Assembly: GCF_001636055.1 (NCBI RefSeq) | Contig: NZ_CP011789.1 | Span: 620,001 to 684,000 of the forward strand | Length of the DNA stretch: 64,000 nt | Source: Pseudomonas putida | GTDB taxonomy: Bacteria; Pseudomonadota; Gammaproteobacteria; Pseudomonadales; Pseudomonadaceae | Reading direction: 5' to 3' | Shown here: positions 23,247 to 32,115 of the stretch, piece by piece | How positions within the stretch are numbered: position 1 is the first letter of the stretch | How the letters are laid out: every line of letters begins with the position of its first letter | Made by a program: the position numbers and the translations under genes | The notes under the pieces: model-generated | Databases searched by the model: none | What the model was told of the DNA's origin: nothing | Seen by the model: the letters and a program-made list of their open reading frames with translations, nothing else

Positions 23247-23576
23247 ATGAGCAGCGATCTGATCAAACACGTCACCGACGCCACCTTCGAAGCCGAAGTG
23301 CTGCAGGCTCAAGGCCCGGTGCTGGTCGACTATTGGGCTGAATGGTGCGGTCCATGCAAGATGATCGCTCCGGTCCTGGACGACATCGCCTCCACCTACG
23401 AAGGCAAGCTGACCGTCGCCAAGCTGAACATCGACGACAACCAGGAAACCCCGGCCAAGCACGGCGTGCGCGGTATCCCGACGCTGATGCTGTTCAAGAA
23501 CGGCAACGTCGAGGCGACCAAGGTTGGTGCGCTGTCCAAGTCCCAGCTGGCTGCGTTCCTCGACGCCCACCTGTGA
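23247..23576 (+). CDS. trxA: Thioredoxin 1
   Basis: The 109-residue protein is a standard cytosolic thioredoxin with active site WAEWCGPCK and cis-proline segment GIPTLMLF. It reduces disulfides in ribonucleotide reductase and many other proteins. The start is ATG at 23247 with CTGGAG at 23235-23240. A strong terminator follows, so it is transcribed separately from rho, as in many gammaproteobacteria. Confidence 0.98.
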   Translation: MSSDLIKHVTDATFEAEVLQAQGPVLVDYWAEWCGPCKMIAPVLDDIASTYEGKLTVAKLNIDDNQETPAKHGVRGIPTLMLFKNGNVEATKVGALSKSQLAAFLDAHL

Positions 23577-23584
23577 TGTGAAAG

Positions 23585-23610
23585 AGCCCCGCAAATGCGG
23601 GGCTTTTTTT
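23585..23610 (+). terminator. Rho-independent terminator of trxA
   Basis: GCCCCGC and GCGGGGC pair around AAAT, followed by seven Ts. It begins 9 bp after the trxA stop. Confidence 0.93.
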
Positions 23611-23830
23611 GCCCCCGAGGCTCGATTTCCCCTGTCAAAACCACTAGACGCCGAAAAAAGCAAGTGTTACATTCGGCCTCGCACTGCTTCTCCAGTGCCC
23701 TTCGCACGCCGTCGCCGACGCACTCCCAATTCGAATCAGTACGCGATCCTGTCGCCAGTCTAGCGGCGCGGCCTCATTAAGCCAGAAGCTTAATTCTCCC
23801 CCCTTCTTACATGATTACGTCACTCCCCTT

Positions 23831-25090
23831 ATGAACCTGACAGAACTCAAGCAAAAGCCGATTACCGATCTGCTGGAAATGGCCGAACAGATGGGCATCG
23901 AAAACATGGCCCGTTCGCGCAAGCAGGACGTGATTTTCGCCCTGTTGAAAAAACACGCGAAGAGCGGCGAAGAGATCTCGGGTGACGGCGTGCTGGAGAT
24001 TCTCCAGGATGGATTCGGTTTCCTGCGTTCGGCAGATGCCTCGTATCTGGCCGGCCCTGACGATATCTACGTCTCGCCCAGCCAGATCCGCCGCTTCAAC
24101 CTGCGCACCGGCGACACCATCGTCGGCAAGATCCGCCCGCCGAAGGAAGGGGAGCGTTACTTCGCCCTGCTGAAGGTCGACACCATCAACTTCGACCGTC
24201 CGGAAAACGCGAAGAACAAGATCCTGTTCGAGAACCTGACGCCGCTGTTCCCGAACCATCGCCTGAAGATGGAAGCCGGTAACGGTTCCACCGAAGACCT
24301 CACCGGTCGTGTCATCGACCTGTGCGCACCTATCGGCAAGGGCCAGCGCGGCCTGATCGTCGCTCCGCCGAAAGCGGGCAAGACCATCATGCTGCAGAAC
24401 ATCGCGGCCAACATCACTCGCAACAACCCCGAGTGCCACCTGATTGTCCTGCTGATCGACGAGCGCCCGGAAGAAGTGACCGAGATGCAGCGCACCGTGC
24501 GCGGCGAAGTGGTCGCCTCGACCTTCGACGAGCCACCGACCCGCCACGTGCAGGTTGCCGAAATGGTGATCGAAAAGGCCAAGCGCCTGGTCGAGCACAA
24601 GAAGGACGTGGTCATCCTGCTCGACTCCATCACCCGTCTGGCGCGTGCCTACAACACCGTGATCCCGAGCTCCGGCAAGGTCCTGACCGGTGGTGTCGAC
24701 GCCCACGCCCTGGAAAAGCCCAAGCGTTTCTTCGGCGCTGCCCGTAACATCGAGGAAGGCGGCTCGCTGACCATCATCGCCACCGCGCTGGTCGAGACCG
24801 GCTCGAAGATGGACGAGGTCATCTACGAAGAGTTCAAGGGTACCGGCAACATGGAGCTGCCGCTGGACCGCCGCATCGCTGAAAAGCGCGTATTCCCGGC
24901 CATCAACATCAACAAGTCCGGTACCCGCCGCGAAGAGCTGCTGACTGCCGACGACGAGCTGCAGCGCATGTGGATCCTGCGCAAGCTGCTGCATCCGATG
25001 GATGAAGTGGCGGCCATCGAGTTCCTCATCGACAAGCTCAAGCAGACCAAGACCAACGATGAGTTCTTCCTGTCGATGAAGCGCAAGTAA
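23831..25090 (+). CDS. rho: Transcription termination factor Rho
   Basis: The 419-residue hexameric RNA-dependent ATPase has the N-terminal helical domain ([20 protein letters not shown]), the RNA-binding cold-shock-like domain ([15 protein letters not shown]), Walker A APPKAGKT, Walker [17 protein letters not shown] and the Q-loop region [12 protein letters not shown]. It ends untranslated transcripts genome-wide. The gap to trxA leaves a leader of up to 220 bp, a position where rho mRNAs in other bacteria carry autoregulatory termination sites; I see no simple structure that proves it here. Confidence 0.98.
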   Translation: MNLTELKQKPITDLLEMAEQMGIENMARSRKQDVIFALLKKHAKSGEEISGDGVLEILQDGFGFLRSADASYLAGPDDIYVSPSQIRRFNLRTGDTIVGKIRPPKEGERYFALLKVDTINFDRPENAKNKILFENLTPLFPNHRLKMEAGNGSTEDLTGRVIDLCAPIGKGQRGLIVAPPKAGKTIMLQNIAANITRNNPECHLIVLLIDERPEEVTEMQRTVRGEVVASTFDEPPTRHVQVAEMVIEKAKRLVEHKKDVVILLDSITRLARAYNTVIPSSGKVLTGGVDAHALEKPKRFFGAARNIEEGGSLTIIATALVETGSKMDEVIYEEFKGTGNMELPLDRRIAEKRVFPAININKSGTRREELLTADDELQRMWILRKLLHPMDEVAAIEFLIDKLKQTKTNDEFFLSMKRK

Positions 25091-25112
25091 GCGTTTCAAG
25101 CTGGAAATGATT

Positions 25113-25210
25113 GGGGCCGCTTCGCGTCCCTTCGCGGGCAAGCCCGCTCCCACAGATATCGCACAGATCCTGTAGGAGCGGGCTTGCCCGCGAAGGGCGC
25201 GAACGGCCCC
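25113..25210. repeat. Inverted pair of REP elements
   Basis: The outer arms GGGGCCG and CGGCCCC enclose two facing REPs with cores GCGGGCAAGCCCGC and GCGGGCTTGCCCGC. The pair fills the rho-ubiD gap. Confidence 0.88.
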
Positions 25211-25325
25211 AAGTCATTGATGCGCCCTACGAACGAGCGCATTGCACTCTGCCATTTGGCTATCAAAGCCCGATCGGCGCTACACTCTGCACCCCCGACC
25301 GATACAGCCAACACGAGGCTCACGC

Positions 25326-26792
25326 ATGCAGTATCGCGATTTGCGCGACTTTATCCGTGGCCTGGAGCAGCGCGGCGAACTCAAGCGCATCCAGGTTCCG
25401 ATCTCGCCCGTCCTGGAAATGACCGAAGTCTGCGACCGCACCCTGCGGGCCAAGGGCCCGGCGCTGCTGTTCGAGAAGCCCACCGGCTTCGACATCCCGG
25501 TGTTGGGCAACCTGTTCGGTACCCCCGAGCGTGTGGCCATGGGCATGGGCGCCGAGTCGGTTGGCGAGCTGCGTGAAATCGGCAAGCTGCTGGCCTTCCT
25601 CAAGGAGCCCGAGCCGCCGAAGGGCCTGAAGGATGCCTGGTCGAAGCTACCGATCTTCAAGAAAGTCGTGTCCATGGCGCCCAAGGTGGTCAAGGACGCG
25701 GTGTGCCAGGAGGTGGTGGTCGAGGGTGAGGATGTCGACCTGTCTCAGTTGCCGATCCAGCACTGCTGGCCGGGTGACGTGGCGCCACTGATCACCTGGG
25801 GCCTGACGGTGACTCGCGGGCCGAACAAGGACCGCCAGAACCTCGGCATCTACCGCCAGCAGGTCATCGGTCGCAACAAGGTCATCATGCGCTGGCTGAG
25901 CCATCGTGGCGGCGCGCTGGATTACCGCGAATGGTGCGAGAAGCACCCCGGCCAGCCGTTCCCGGTGGCCGTCGCACTCGGCGCGGATCCGGCCACCATC
26001 CTGGGCGCCGTGACGCCAGTGCCCGACACCCTCTCCGAGTACGCTTTCGCAGGGCTGCTGCGCGGCAACCGCACCGAGCTGGTCAAGTGCCGCGGCAGCG
26101 ATCTGCAGGTGCCGGCCACCGCCGAAATCATCCTCGAAGGTGTGATCCATCCGGGTGAAATGGCCCCGGAAGGCCCTTACGGCGACCACACTGGCTACTA
26201 CAACGAGGTGGACAGCTTCCCGGTGTTCACCATCGAACGCATCACCCATCGGCAGAAGCCGATCTACCACAGCACCTACACCGGCCGGCCGCCAGATGAG
26301 CCGGCGATCCTGGGCGTTGCGCTGAACGAAGTGTTCGTGCCGATCCTGCAGAAGCAGTTCCCCGAGATCGTCGACTTCTACCTGCCACCGGAAGGCTGTT
26401 CCTACCGCATGGCGGTAGTGACGATGAAAAAGCAATATCCGGGGCACGCCAAGCGCGTGATGCTGGGTGTGTGGTCGTTCCTGCGACAGTTCATGTACAC
26501 CAAGTTCGTTATCGTCACCGACGACGACGTCAACGCCCGCGACTGGAACGACGTGATCTGGGCCATCACCACGCGCATGGATCCCAAGCGTGATACGGTG
26601 ATGATCGACAACACGCCGATCGACTACCTCGACTTCGCGTCGCCGGTATCGGGCCTGGGGTCGAAGATGGGCCTGGACGCCACGCACAAGTGGCCGGGCG
26701 AGACTACACGCGAATGGGGCCGGGTCATCGTCAAGGACGAGGCCGTCACCCGCCGTATCGATGAGCTGTGGGACCAGTTGGGAATAGATTGA
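25326..26792 (+). CDS. ubiD: 4-hydroxy-3-polyprenylbenzoate decarboxylase
   Basis: The 488-residue enzyme decarboxylates polyprenyl-hydroxybenzoate in ubiquinone synthesis, using prenylated FMN. UbiD markers are visible: [18 protein letters not shown], the catalytic region [15 protein letters not shown], and [20 protein letters not shown] with the conserved E-G-P-x-G-(D/E)-H. The ATG at 25326 ([10 protein letters not shown]) is chosen, with GAGG 7 bp upstream. Its stop overlaps the start of the next gene by one base, so the reductase downstream is translationally coupled. Confidence 0.97.
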   Translation: MQYRDLRDFIRGLEQRGELKRIQVPISPVLEMTEVCDRTLRAKGPALLFEKPTGFDIPVLGNLFGTPERVAMGMGAESVGELREIGKLLAFLKEPEPPKGLKDAWSKLPIFKKVVSMAPKVVKDAVCQEVVVEGEDVDLSQLPIQHCWPGDVAPLITWGLTVTRGPNKDRQNLGIYRQQVIGRNKVIMRWLSHRGGALDYREWCEKHPGQPFPVAVALGADPATILGAVTPVPDTLSEYAFAGLLRGNRTELVKCRGSDLQVPATAEIILEGVIHPGEMAPEGPYGDHTGYYNEVDSFPVFTIERITHRQKPIYHSTYTGRPPDEPAILGVALNEVFVPILQKQFPEIVDFYLPPEGCSYRMAVVTMKKQYPGHAKRVMLGVWSFLRQFMYTKFVIVTDDDVNARDWNDVIWAITTRMDPKRDTVMIDNTPIDYLDFASPVSGLGSKMGLDATHKWPGETTREWGRVIVKDEAVTRRIDELWDQLGID

Positions 26793-27760
26793 TGCAGGTG
26801 ACCTTGCAGCCGTCCGGCGCGGTGCTGTCCATCGAGCCGGGCGAGAGGATTCTGGATGCAGCGCGGCGCCTGGGCTACGAGTGCCCGAGCAGCTGTCGCA
26901 ACGGCAATTGCCATGTGTGTGCGGCGTTGCTGGTGGAAGGGCGGGTGCGGCAGGACGGTGAGGTCCGCGATCACGGTGAACTGTTCACCTGCATCGCCGA
27001 ACCGCTGGAAGATTGCGTGCTGCTGTGGGATGGCGTGCTGGCCTTGGGCGAGTTGCCCGTGCGCAAGCTGGCCTGCACCGTGAGCGAGTGCGTCGAGGTA
27101 GGCGGGGATGTCTGGCGGGTGCGTCTGCGCGCGCCCGCCGGCAAGCCGCCGCGCTACCACGCTGGGCAATACCTGATGATCGAGCGGGAGGGGGCCGACA
27201 AGGCTGCCTTCTCGCTGGCGTCTGCCCCGCATGCAGGTCGCGATCTCGAGCTGCATGTGCTGGCCCGTGAAAGCAGTGCGGTAAAGCTGATCGAGCAGTT
27301 GCAACGCAACGGCATGGCCCGCATCGAACTGCCATTCGGTGACGCACACCTGGCCGAGCTGCCGGACGGACCGCTGGTGCTGATCGCTGCCGGGACCGGC
27401 ATGGGCCAGATGCACAGCCTGGTCGAGCATTGCCGCGCCAACGGCTTCGAGCATCCGGTGCACCTGTACTGGGGTGTACGTCGGCCCGAGGAGTTCTACA
27501 CCCTCGAGCACTGGGCCGAATGGGAGCGTCTGCCCAACCTGTTCCTGCACAAGGTGGTCAGCGACCTGTGTGGCTGGGAGGGGCGTTGCGGCCTTTTGCA
27601 CGAGGCAGTGTGCGAGGATATCGCCGACCTGAACAGTGTGCATGTCTATGCCAGCGGTTCACCGAACATGGTCTATGGCACGCTCGATGCGCTGGTCGAG
27701 GCGGGCATGGATGCGCACCGCATGCGCGCCGACGTGTTTGCCTACGCTCCACGCGGCTGA
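26792..27760 (+). CDS. Flavin reductase with N-terminal [2Fe-2S] ferredoxin domain (AscD-like)
   Basis: The 322-residue protein has a plant-type ferredoxin domain (about 1-90, with CPSSCRNGNCHVCA and a fourth Cys in LFTCIA), then an FAD-binding barrel (about 95-190) and an NAD(P)-binding domain (about 195-320, with LIAAGTGMGQMHSLVEH). It is often annotated as CDP-6-deoxyglucoseen reductase-like. The start codon shares one base with the ubiD stop. In E. coli the flavin reductase Fre is next to ubiD, so I infer a role in supplying reduced flavin or electrons for the prenyl-FMN/UbiD step rather than in sugar metabolism. Confidence 0.9.
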   Translation: MQVTLQPSGAVLSIEPGERILDAARRLGYECPSSCRNGNCHVCAALLVEGRVRQDGEVRDHGELFTCIAEPLEDCVLLWDGVLALGELPVRKLACTVSECVEVGGDVWRVRLRAPAGKPPRYHAGQYLMIEREGADKAAFSLASAPHAGRDLELHVLARESSAVKLIEQLQRNGMARIELPFGDAHLAELPDGPLVLIAAGTGMGQMHSLVEHCRANGFEHPVHLYWGVRRPEEFYTLEHWAEWERLPNLFLHKVVSDLCGWEGRCGLLHEAVCEDIADLNSVHVYASGSPNMVYGTLDALVEAGMDAHRMRADVFAYAPRG

Positions 27761-28093
27761 GTAATTAGGTCTTCATGAGAGCCTACGGCGCGCTGCAATG
27801 GCGCGCCGTGATTAATAACCAAAGTTATCGTCGTCGATTATAAGCAGTGAATTATTACCCGCCGGGTTAATAACTTTTACTATGCTTATAACAACACTTT
27901 CCAGTCGTCGGTATCGCGCGTGAAACTTTGCCAAAAGGGGTTGAGGTTTCGCCGTCATATGTCTTACGGTAGGCACATCGTCATCAACCTCTTGCGGTAC
28001 AGGCCCCGCAGCATTGGGTGCGGGCTCGCAGGTGAATGCGTCGATCGCAATACAGCACTCCGGTAGTTACACAGGAAATAATGGCGGCAGCCT
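27761..28093. other. 333-bp AT-rich intergenic region with hairpins and a mini-ORF
   Basis: No gene of normal size is seen. A 9-bp perfect stem (ACGGCGCGC/GCGCGCCGT, 27785-27809) follows the reductase and may end its transcript, although it has no T-tract. TTAATAAC occurs twice (27812 and 27867), and a near-perfect 22-bp palindrome with arms TTATTACCCG and CGGGTTAATAA lies at 27852-27873. Bases 27890-28070 hold no further structure I can name. An 8-codon ORF with a good ribosome site starts at 28081 and runs into the next gene. Confidence 0.6.
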
Positions 28094-28744
28094 ATGTCGG
28101 CACTTGAAAGTTCTTCGTGGCAGGTTTCTTATCCTCCGTCGCTCGACTTCGGTCAACAACTGACCCCTGAGCAATTGCAGCACTCCATGACAACGACCAT
28201 GTCCCGTCATGACGGTGGGCCTGTGTGGTTGTTCGCCTACGGTTCGTTGATCTGGCGTCCGGAGTGCAACTCGGTAGAGCGTCAGCGTGCACGGGTGCAC
28301 GGTTATCATCGTGGGCTTTACCTGTGGTCCCATGAGCACCGCGGTACACCAGAATGCCCAGGGCTGGTGTTCGGCCTGGATCGCGGTGGTTCGTGCAGCG
28401 GCTTTGCCTATCGCCTGGACGAGAGCTGCCTGGACGACTCGCTGATGGCCCTGTGGCAGCGGGAGATGCCTTATCCGGCCTATCGTCCGCATTGGCTGAC
28501 CTGCCGACTCGATGACGGCAGCAAGGTGCAGGCCTTGGGTTTCGTGCTGGAGCGTCACTTGCCGTGCTATGCCGGCAACCTGCCGGACACCCTGTTCAGC
28601 CAGATTCTGGCCAGCGCCAAGGGGCGTTACGGCACCACGCGGGAGTACGTGGAGCAGACGCTGAATGCCCTGCGCAGCCACCAGATGCCTGTTCGGGAGC
28701 TGGAAGCGCGGTTTCAGCGCTGCCACAACCTGCGCGAGGTTTGA
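28094..28744 (+). CDS. ChaC-like gamma-glutamylcyclotransferase
   Basis: The protein has up to 216 residues and the ChaC signature VWLFAYGSLIWRPE, followed by RVHGYHRGLYLWSHEHRGTPE, CSGFAYRL, and a C-terminal TTREYVEQT. ChaC enzymes cleave glutathione to 5-oxoproline and Cys-Gly. The start is uncertain: ATG at 28094 is the first in frame, but the nearest AGGA (28072-28075) better serves an out-of-frame ATG at 28081. A later ATG at 28187 (MTTTMSRHDGG) would remove a tail that is not part of the fold. Confidence 0.88.
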   Translation: MSALESSSWQVSYPPSLDFGQQLTPEQLQHSMTTTMSRHDGGPVWLFAYGSLIWRPECNSVERQRARVHGYHRGLYLWSHEHRGTPECPGLVFGLDRGGSCSGFAYRLDESCLDDSLMALWQREMPYPAYRPHWLTCRLDDGSKVQALGFVLERHLPCYAGNLPDTLFSQILASAKGRYGTTREYVEQTLNALRSHQMPVRELEARFQRCHNLREV

Positions 28745-28755
28745 CCGCGCCGGCT

Positions 28756-28818
28756 CTTCGCAGCAAGCCCGCTCCTACAGAGACGGTACAGTTTGCAGGA
28801 GCGGGCTTGCCCGCGAAG
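28756..28818. repeat. Inverted pair of REP elements
   Basis: CTTCGCAGCAAGCCCGCTCC and GGAGCGGGCTTGCCCGCGAAG face each other between the convergent chaC-like and quinone reductase genes. Confidence 0.85.
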
Positions 28819-28832
28819 AAGTCATCACCGAA

Positions 28833-29810
28833 TCACCTGGCCAACACCACCAGCTTGCCCACTGCCTGCCGCTGCCCCAGCCGTTCGATAGCCGCACCCG
28901 CCTCGCCCAGCGCGTAGGTCTGCGACACCAGCGGTTTCAACTTGCCCTCGGAGTGCCACGCAAACAGCTGGCGGAAGTTGGCAGCGTTGTCTTCGGGTTG
29001 GCGCTGGGCGAACGCGCCCCAGAACACCCCCAGCACCGCCGCGCCCTTGAGCAGCACCAGGTTGGCCGCCATCTGCGGGATGGTTCCGCTGGCGAATCCC
29101 ACCACCAGCAGCCGGCCGTTCCAGGCCAGGCCTCGTACGGCCTGGTCGAACAACTCGCCGCCGACCGGGTCGTAGATCACATCCACACCCTGGCCGTTGG
29201 TCAGGCGCTTGATCTCTTCCTTGAGGCTGGCCTGGCTGTAGTCGATCAACTCATCCGCCCCGGCTGCCTTGGCCACGGCGAGCTTCTCGGTGCTGCTGGC
29301 CGCCGCGATGACCCGTGCACCCAGTGCCTTGCCGATCTCCACCGCTGCCAGACCCACGCCCCCTGACGCGCCGAGCACCAGCAGGGTTTCTCCTGCCTTG
29401 AGTTGGCCACGCTGGGTAAGTGCGTGCATCGAGGTGCCGTAGGTCATGCCGAAGGCGGCCGCCGTGGTGAAATCCATGCCTGCCGGGATGGGTAGCACAT
29501 TGTAATAAGGCACCGCGACCTGCTCGGCGAAGGCGCCCCAGCCGGTGAGGGCCATGACCCGGTCGCCGACCTTGAAAGCCCCGGCCTTCTCGCCGACTGC
29601 CGCCACCACGCCAGCTGCTTCGCCGCCGGGCGAGAAGGGCAGAGGTGGTTGGAACTGGTACTTGCCTTCGATGATCAGGGTGTCGGGGAAGTTGACCCCG
29701 GCGGCATGCACCTCGAGGAGGATCTCGTTCTTTTTCGGCACGGGGCCTGCGACCTCTTCCAGCACCAGGTCCCGTGCCGGGCCCAGGGTTTTGCACAACA
29801 CAGCTTTCAT
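28833..29810 (-). CDS. NADPH:quinone oxidoreductase, zinc-free MDR family
   Basis: The 325-residue protein belongs to the medium-chain dehydrogenase/reductase superfamily without the zinc ligands. It has a GroES-like N-domain (AAGVNFPDTLIIEGKYQ) and a Rossmann domain with VLGASGGVGLAAVEIGKALGA, which prefers NADPH. Likely activity is reduction of quinones or enones. The ATG at 29810 has AAGGA 8 bp upstream. It is divergent from the FliL-like gene. Confidence 0.93.
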   Translation of the reverse strand: MKAVLCKTLGPARDLVLEEVAGPVPKKNEILLEVHAAGVNFPDTLIIEGKYQFQPPLPFSPGGEAAGVVAAVGEKAGAFKVGDRVMALTGWGAFAEQVAVPYYNVLPIPAGMDFTTAAAFGMTYGTSMHALTQRGQLKAGETLLVLGASGGVGLAAVEIGKALGARVIAAASSTEKLAVAKAAGADELIDYSQASLKEEIKRLTNGQGVDVIYDPVGGELFDQAVRGLAWNGRLLVVGFASGTIPQMAANLVLLKGAAVLGVFWGAFAQRQPEDNAANFRQLFAWHSEGKLKPLVSQTYALGEAGAAIERLGQRQAVGKLVVLAR

Positions 29811-29966
29811 CGGGCTATTCCTTTGCGGGTGATGGCCGATAAGTGTAGGAGGACGAAGGGGTGGGTCAACGAGCATGGCCTGCTCTGATGAGTCGGCATA
29901 AGCCTGGGCTTGGGTTTGAGCGATGCGCTGGGTAAGCTGGCGTCAATTGTATTGAGGAGCGATTTC

Positions 29967-30371
29967 GTGAAAGCGTGGATCTTGATGGTGCTGGCCCTGA
30001 TGCTGCCCGTGGCGGCCATGGCCGAAGAGAGCAAGGAAGGCCAGCCGAAGGTTGCCTACATCAACCTGAGCCCGCCTCTGGTCGGCAACTACGCCCTGGA
30101 TGGCGGCCCCAAGCTGCGCGTCTACAAGGCCGACGTGGCCCTGCGCGTGACTGGCGATGCCGCTGCCGCGGCGGTCAAGCACCATGAGCCGCTGATTCGC
30201 AACCAACTGGTGGCGCTGTTCACCCAGCAAGGTGTGGATAACATGAGCAATGTCGAGGCCAAGGAGGCGTTGCGTCAGGAAGCCTTGAAGCAGGTCCAGC
30301 AGGTGATGGAAACCGAAGAAGGCAAGCCAATCGTCGAGGACCTGCTGTTCAACAACCTGATCGTGCAGTGA
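29967..30371 (+). CDS. FliL-family protein with cleavable signal peptide
   Basis: The 134-residue protein has a signal peptide (MKAWILMVLALMLPVAAMA) followed by a FliL-like domain (VAYINLSPPLVGNYALDGGPKLRVYKADVALRV, then NQLVALFTQQGV). Flagellar FliL is anchored by a transmembrane helix; here the AMA site suggests cleavage and a periplasmic product. No flagellar genes are nearby, so a stator role is not supported. The start is GTG at 29967 with GAGGAG 7 bp upstream. Confidence 0.85.
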   Translation: MKAWILMVLALMLPVAAMAEESKEGQPKVAYINLSPPLVGNYALDGGPKLRVYKADVALRVTGDAAAAAVKHHEPLIRNQLVALFTQQGVDNMSNVEAKEALRQEALKQVQQVMETEEGKPIVEDLLFNNLIVQ

Positions 30372-30407
30372 GTTCCCTGGTGGGCGCCCACACATCGGCT
30401 GCCTGGA

Positions 30408-30860
30408 TCACCTCGCCAGTGCGCAGATTGCCTGCCATTGCTCCGGGGTCACCGGCATTACCGACAAGCGGCTGCCCTTCTGTACCAGTGCAAGCGCTTC
30501 CAGCGCCGTCTGCTGCTTGAGCAAGCCGAGGCCAAGCACCTGGCCGAACGTGCGCACATGCTCGACATCCACTGCGCTCCAGGGGTTCTTGTCGGCACTG
30601 GCCTTGGCGTCGAAGTAGTGGCTTTGCGGGTCCAGCGCCGTCGGGTCGGGGTAGGCGCCGGCCTTGATCCGGGCGATCCCGGCGATGCCCGGTTGCGGGC
30701 AACTGGAGTGGTAGAAGAAGAATTCGTCGCCTACGCTCATGTTCCGCAGGAAATTGCGTGCCTGGTAGTTGCGCACCCCGTCCCAGCGCGCCTGGCCGAG
30801 ACGGGCCAAGCCTTCGATGGAAAGTTCGTCGGGCTCGGATTTCATCAGCCAGTAGGCCAT
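30408..30860 (-). CDS. EVE-domain protein
   Basis: The 150-residue protein is a single EVE domain (YWLMKSEPDELSIEGL, WDGVRNYQARNFLRNM, FFYHSSCPQPGIAGIARI). The fold is related to PUA and YTH domains and is thought to bind modified nucleotides or RNA. The ATG at 30860 has AGGAG 9 bp upstream. It is conserved near ygfA and zapA in pseudomonads, as far as I recall; its role is unknown. Confidence 0.92.
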   Translation of the reverse strand: MAYWLMKSEPDELSIEGLARLGQARWDGVRNYQARNFLRNMSVGDEFFFYHSSCPQPGIAGIARIKAGAYPDPTALDPQSHYFDAKASADKNPWSAVDVEHVRTFGQVLGLGLLKQQTALEALALVQKGSRLSVMPVTPEQWQAICALAR

Positions 30861-31035
30861 GGGTGCTGCTCCTGACAAGGTTTGAAATAAGATGTTGCAT
30901 CAAACCGACAGCCGGTTGGCGTCAACATTTGCGTGCCGCGTCACGTTGTCGGAAAATGCGCCGATTTTAAAGCTATACGCTCCGGTAGCACCAAGAAGGC
31001 TGCCGAGCCTGAACAGTTTGCCTAGGGGGGCAACG

Positions 31036-31185
31036 ATGAACAAACGCAAACCGGACCTGCTGTGGATCCTGGCCTTCATTTTCGGTCTGGGTGTCGTCAC
31101 CACGGGTTATGCGCAGGGTCTGTGGGAGCGAAAGCTGGACGCCGCCTATCAGGCGCCGGCCGTATCCGCCCAACAGCAACGCTGA
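31036..31185 (+). CDS. Small single-span membrane protein, 49 residues
   Basis: The ORF starts at ATG 31036 with a strong G-rich ribosome site (AGGGGGG, 5 bp). The protein has a short basic N-terminus (MNKRKPD), one hydrophobic helix (LLWILAFIFGLGVVTTGYA) and a polar tail ending in AQQQR. The layout predicts an N-in, C-out inner-membrane peptide. I do not recognise a named family. It lies between the EVE gene and ygfA, both on the other strand. Confidence 0.72.
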   Translation: MNKRKPDLLWILAFIFGLGVVTTGYAQGLWERKLDAAYQAPAVSAQQQR

Positions 31186-31210
31186 AGTTCTGCGGCGCGC
31201 GGCCTGACGT

Positions 31211-31819
31211 TCAGGCCGGCGCCAGGTACCAGTCACGGTCCGAGACCGTTCCGCGCAAGGGTACGTCCCAACTGGCCTGCGCCAGTCGTTCCACCTTCTG
31301 GCATTCATGTGCCAGCCCCAGCAGCAGCGGTTTCTTCCACGCCTTGCGCCGCCCCTGATAGGCCAGGCTGCGATCATAGAAGCCGCCGCCCATCCCCAGC
31401 CGTCCGCCCACTTCATCGAAACCCACCAGTGGCAGCAGGATCAGGTCGAGCGACCAGACCGGCCGCTGACGCTTGCGCTCGATGACCGGTTCAGGAATAC
31501 GGAAGCGATTGCGTCGCAGTTTTTCGCCCTGTTCGAAGCGTTGGAACACCATGCGCGTGCGCGGCCAGGCATGCAGCACTGGCAGGTAGGTGCGCTTGCC
31601 GCGCCGCTGGGCTTCGCGCAGTAGCAGGCGTGGGTCGATCTCGCCGTCGTTGGGCAGATACAGGGCGATATGTCGCGCGCGGCGAAACAGCGGGTGCTGG
31701 GCGAGTTGCCGGTACAGTCCGACGGCGGCCTGGCGTTGCTGGGCGGGCGTCAGCGCGCGTCGTGCGTTGCGCAGCACGCGGCGAAGTTGTGGACGGGTGA
31801 GCGGCACGGTGTCGGTCAT
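31211..31819 (-). CDS. ygfA: 5-formyltetrahydrofolate cyclo-ligase
   Basis: The 202-residue protein converts 5-formyl-THF to 5,10-methenyl-THF. The family motifs are present: LYLPNDGEIDPRLLL, LILLPLVGFDEVGGRLGMGGGFYDR and LLGLAHECQ. The ATG at 31819 (MTDTVPLTRPQ) fits the family length. It is directly downstream of the 6S RNA gene on the same strand, the arrangement conserved across gammaproteobacteria (ssrS-ygfA), and it is probably partly expressed by read-through from 6S. Confidence 0.94.
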   Translation of the reverse strand: MTDTVPLTRPQLRRVLRNARRALTPAQQRQAAVGLYRQLAQHPLFRRARHIALYLPNDGEIDPRLLLREAQRRGKRTYLPVLHAWPRTRMVFQRFEQGEKLRRNRFRIPEPVIERKRQRPVWSLDLILLPLVGFDEVGGRLGMGGGFYDRSLAYQGRRKAWKKPLLLGLAHECQKVERLAQASWDVPLRGTVSDRDWYLAPA

Positions 31820-31868
31820 GGCACAGGCGATCCCGGATGCTGGCCGCCGATGGCGGCGGCACAAACGA

Positions 31869-31894
31869 AATGCCCGCCGGTAAAGGCGGGCATT
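31869..31894 (-). terminator. Hairpin downstream of 6S RNA
   Basis: AATGCCCGCC and GGCGGGCATT form a perfect 10-bp stem with a 6-base loop; on the minus strand it is followed by TTTCG, a weak T-tract. It separates 6S RNA from ygfA and may let part of transcription through. Confidence 0.65.
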
Positions 31895-31902
31895 GAGAAT
31901 TC

Positions 31903-32081
31903 AGGCTCCCCGACAAGACCGCTATCGGTGTAGCCCTTGAACCCGAAAGTTCAAGGTGGAGATTGCAGGAGGCGTTAAGGCTTTCCGTCGAGCGGACATG
32001 CACACCTGCCCCACGTGCAACCCCCGTGGTTGTGCGTATCGGCTCAGGGACATAACCGACTGGCGCATCCCCCAGGGAGTG
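31903..32081 (-). ncRNA. ssrS: 6S RNA
   Basis: The minus strand reads the Pseudomonas 6S RNA sequence, including GCCACTCCCTGGGGGATG near the 5' end, GTCCCTGAGCCGATACGC, ACGGAAAGCCTTAACG and TTGAACTTTCGGGTTCAAGG near the 3' end. The closing stem (ACTCCC with GGGGAG) sets the ends to within a few bases and gives about 179 nt, the usual length. 6S RNA binds sigma-70 RNA polymerase in stationary phase. It sits between zapA and ygfA as in other gammaproteobacteria. Confidence 0.95.
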
Positions 32082-32086
32082 GCGCC

Positions 32087-32115
32087 AGTATACCAATCTC
32101 AATCGTTTTTGCTAA
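32087..32115 (-). promoter_or_regulatory. Sigma-70 promoter of 6S RNA
   Basis: On the minus strand TTAGCA (32115-32110) and TATACT (32092-32087) are 17 bp apart, about 6 bp before the expected 6S 5' end. The -35 box lies inside the last codons of zapA. Confidence 0.75.
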
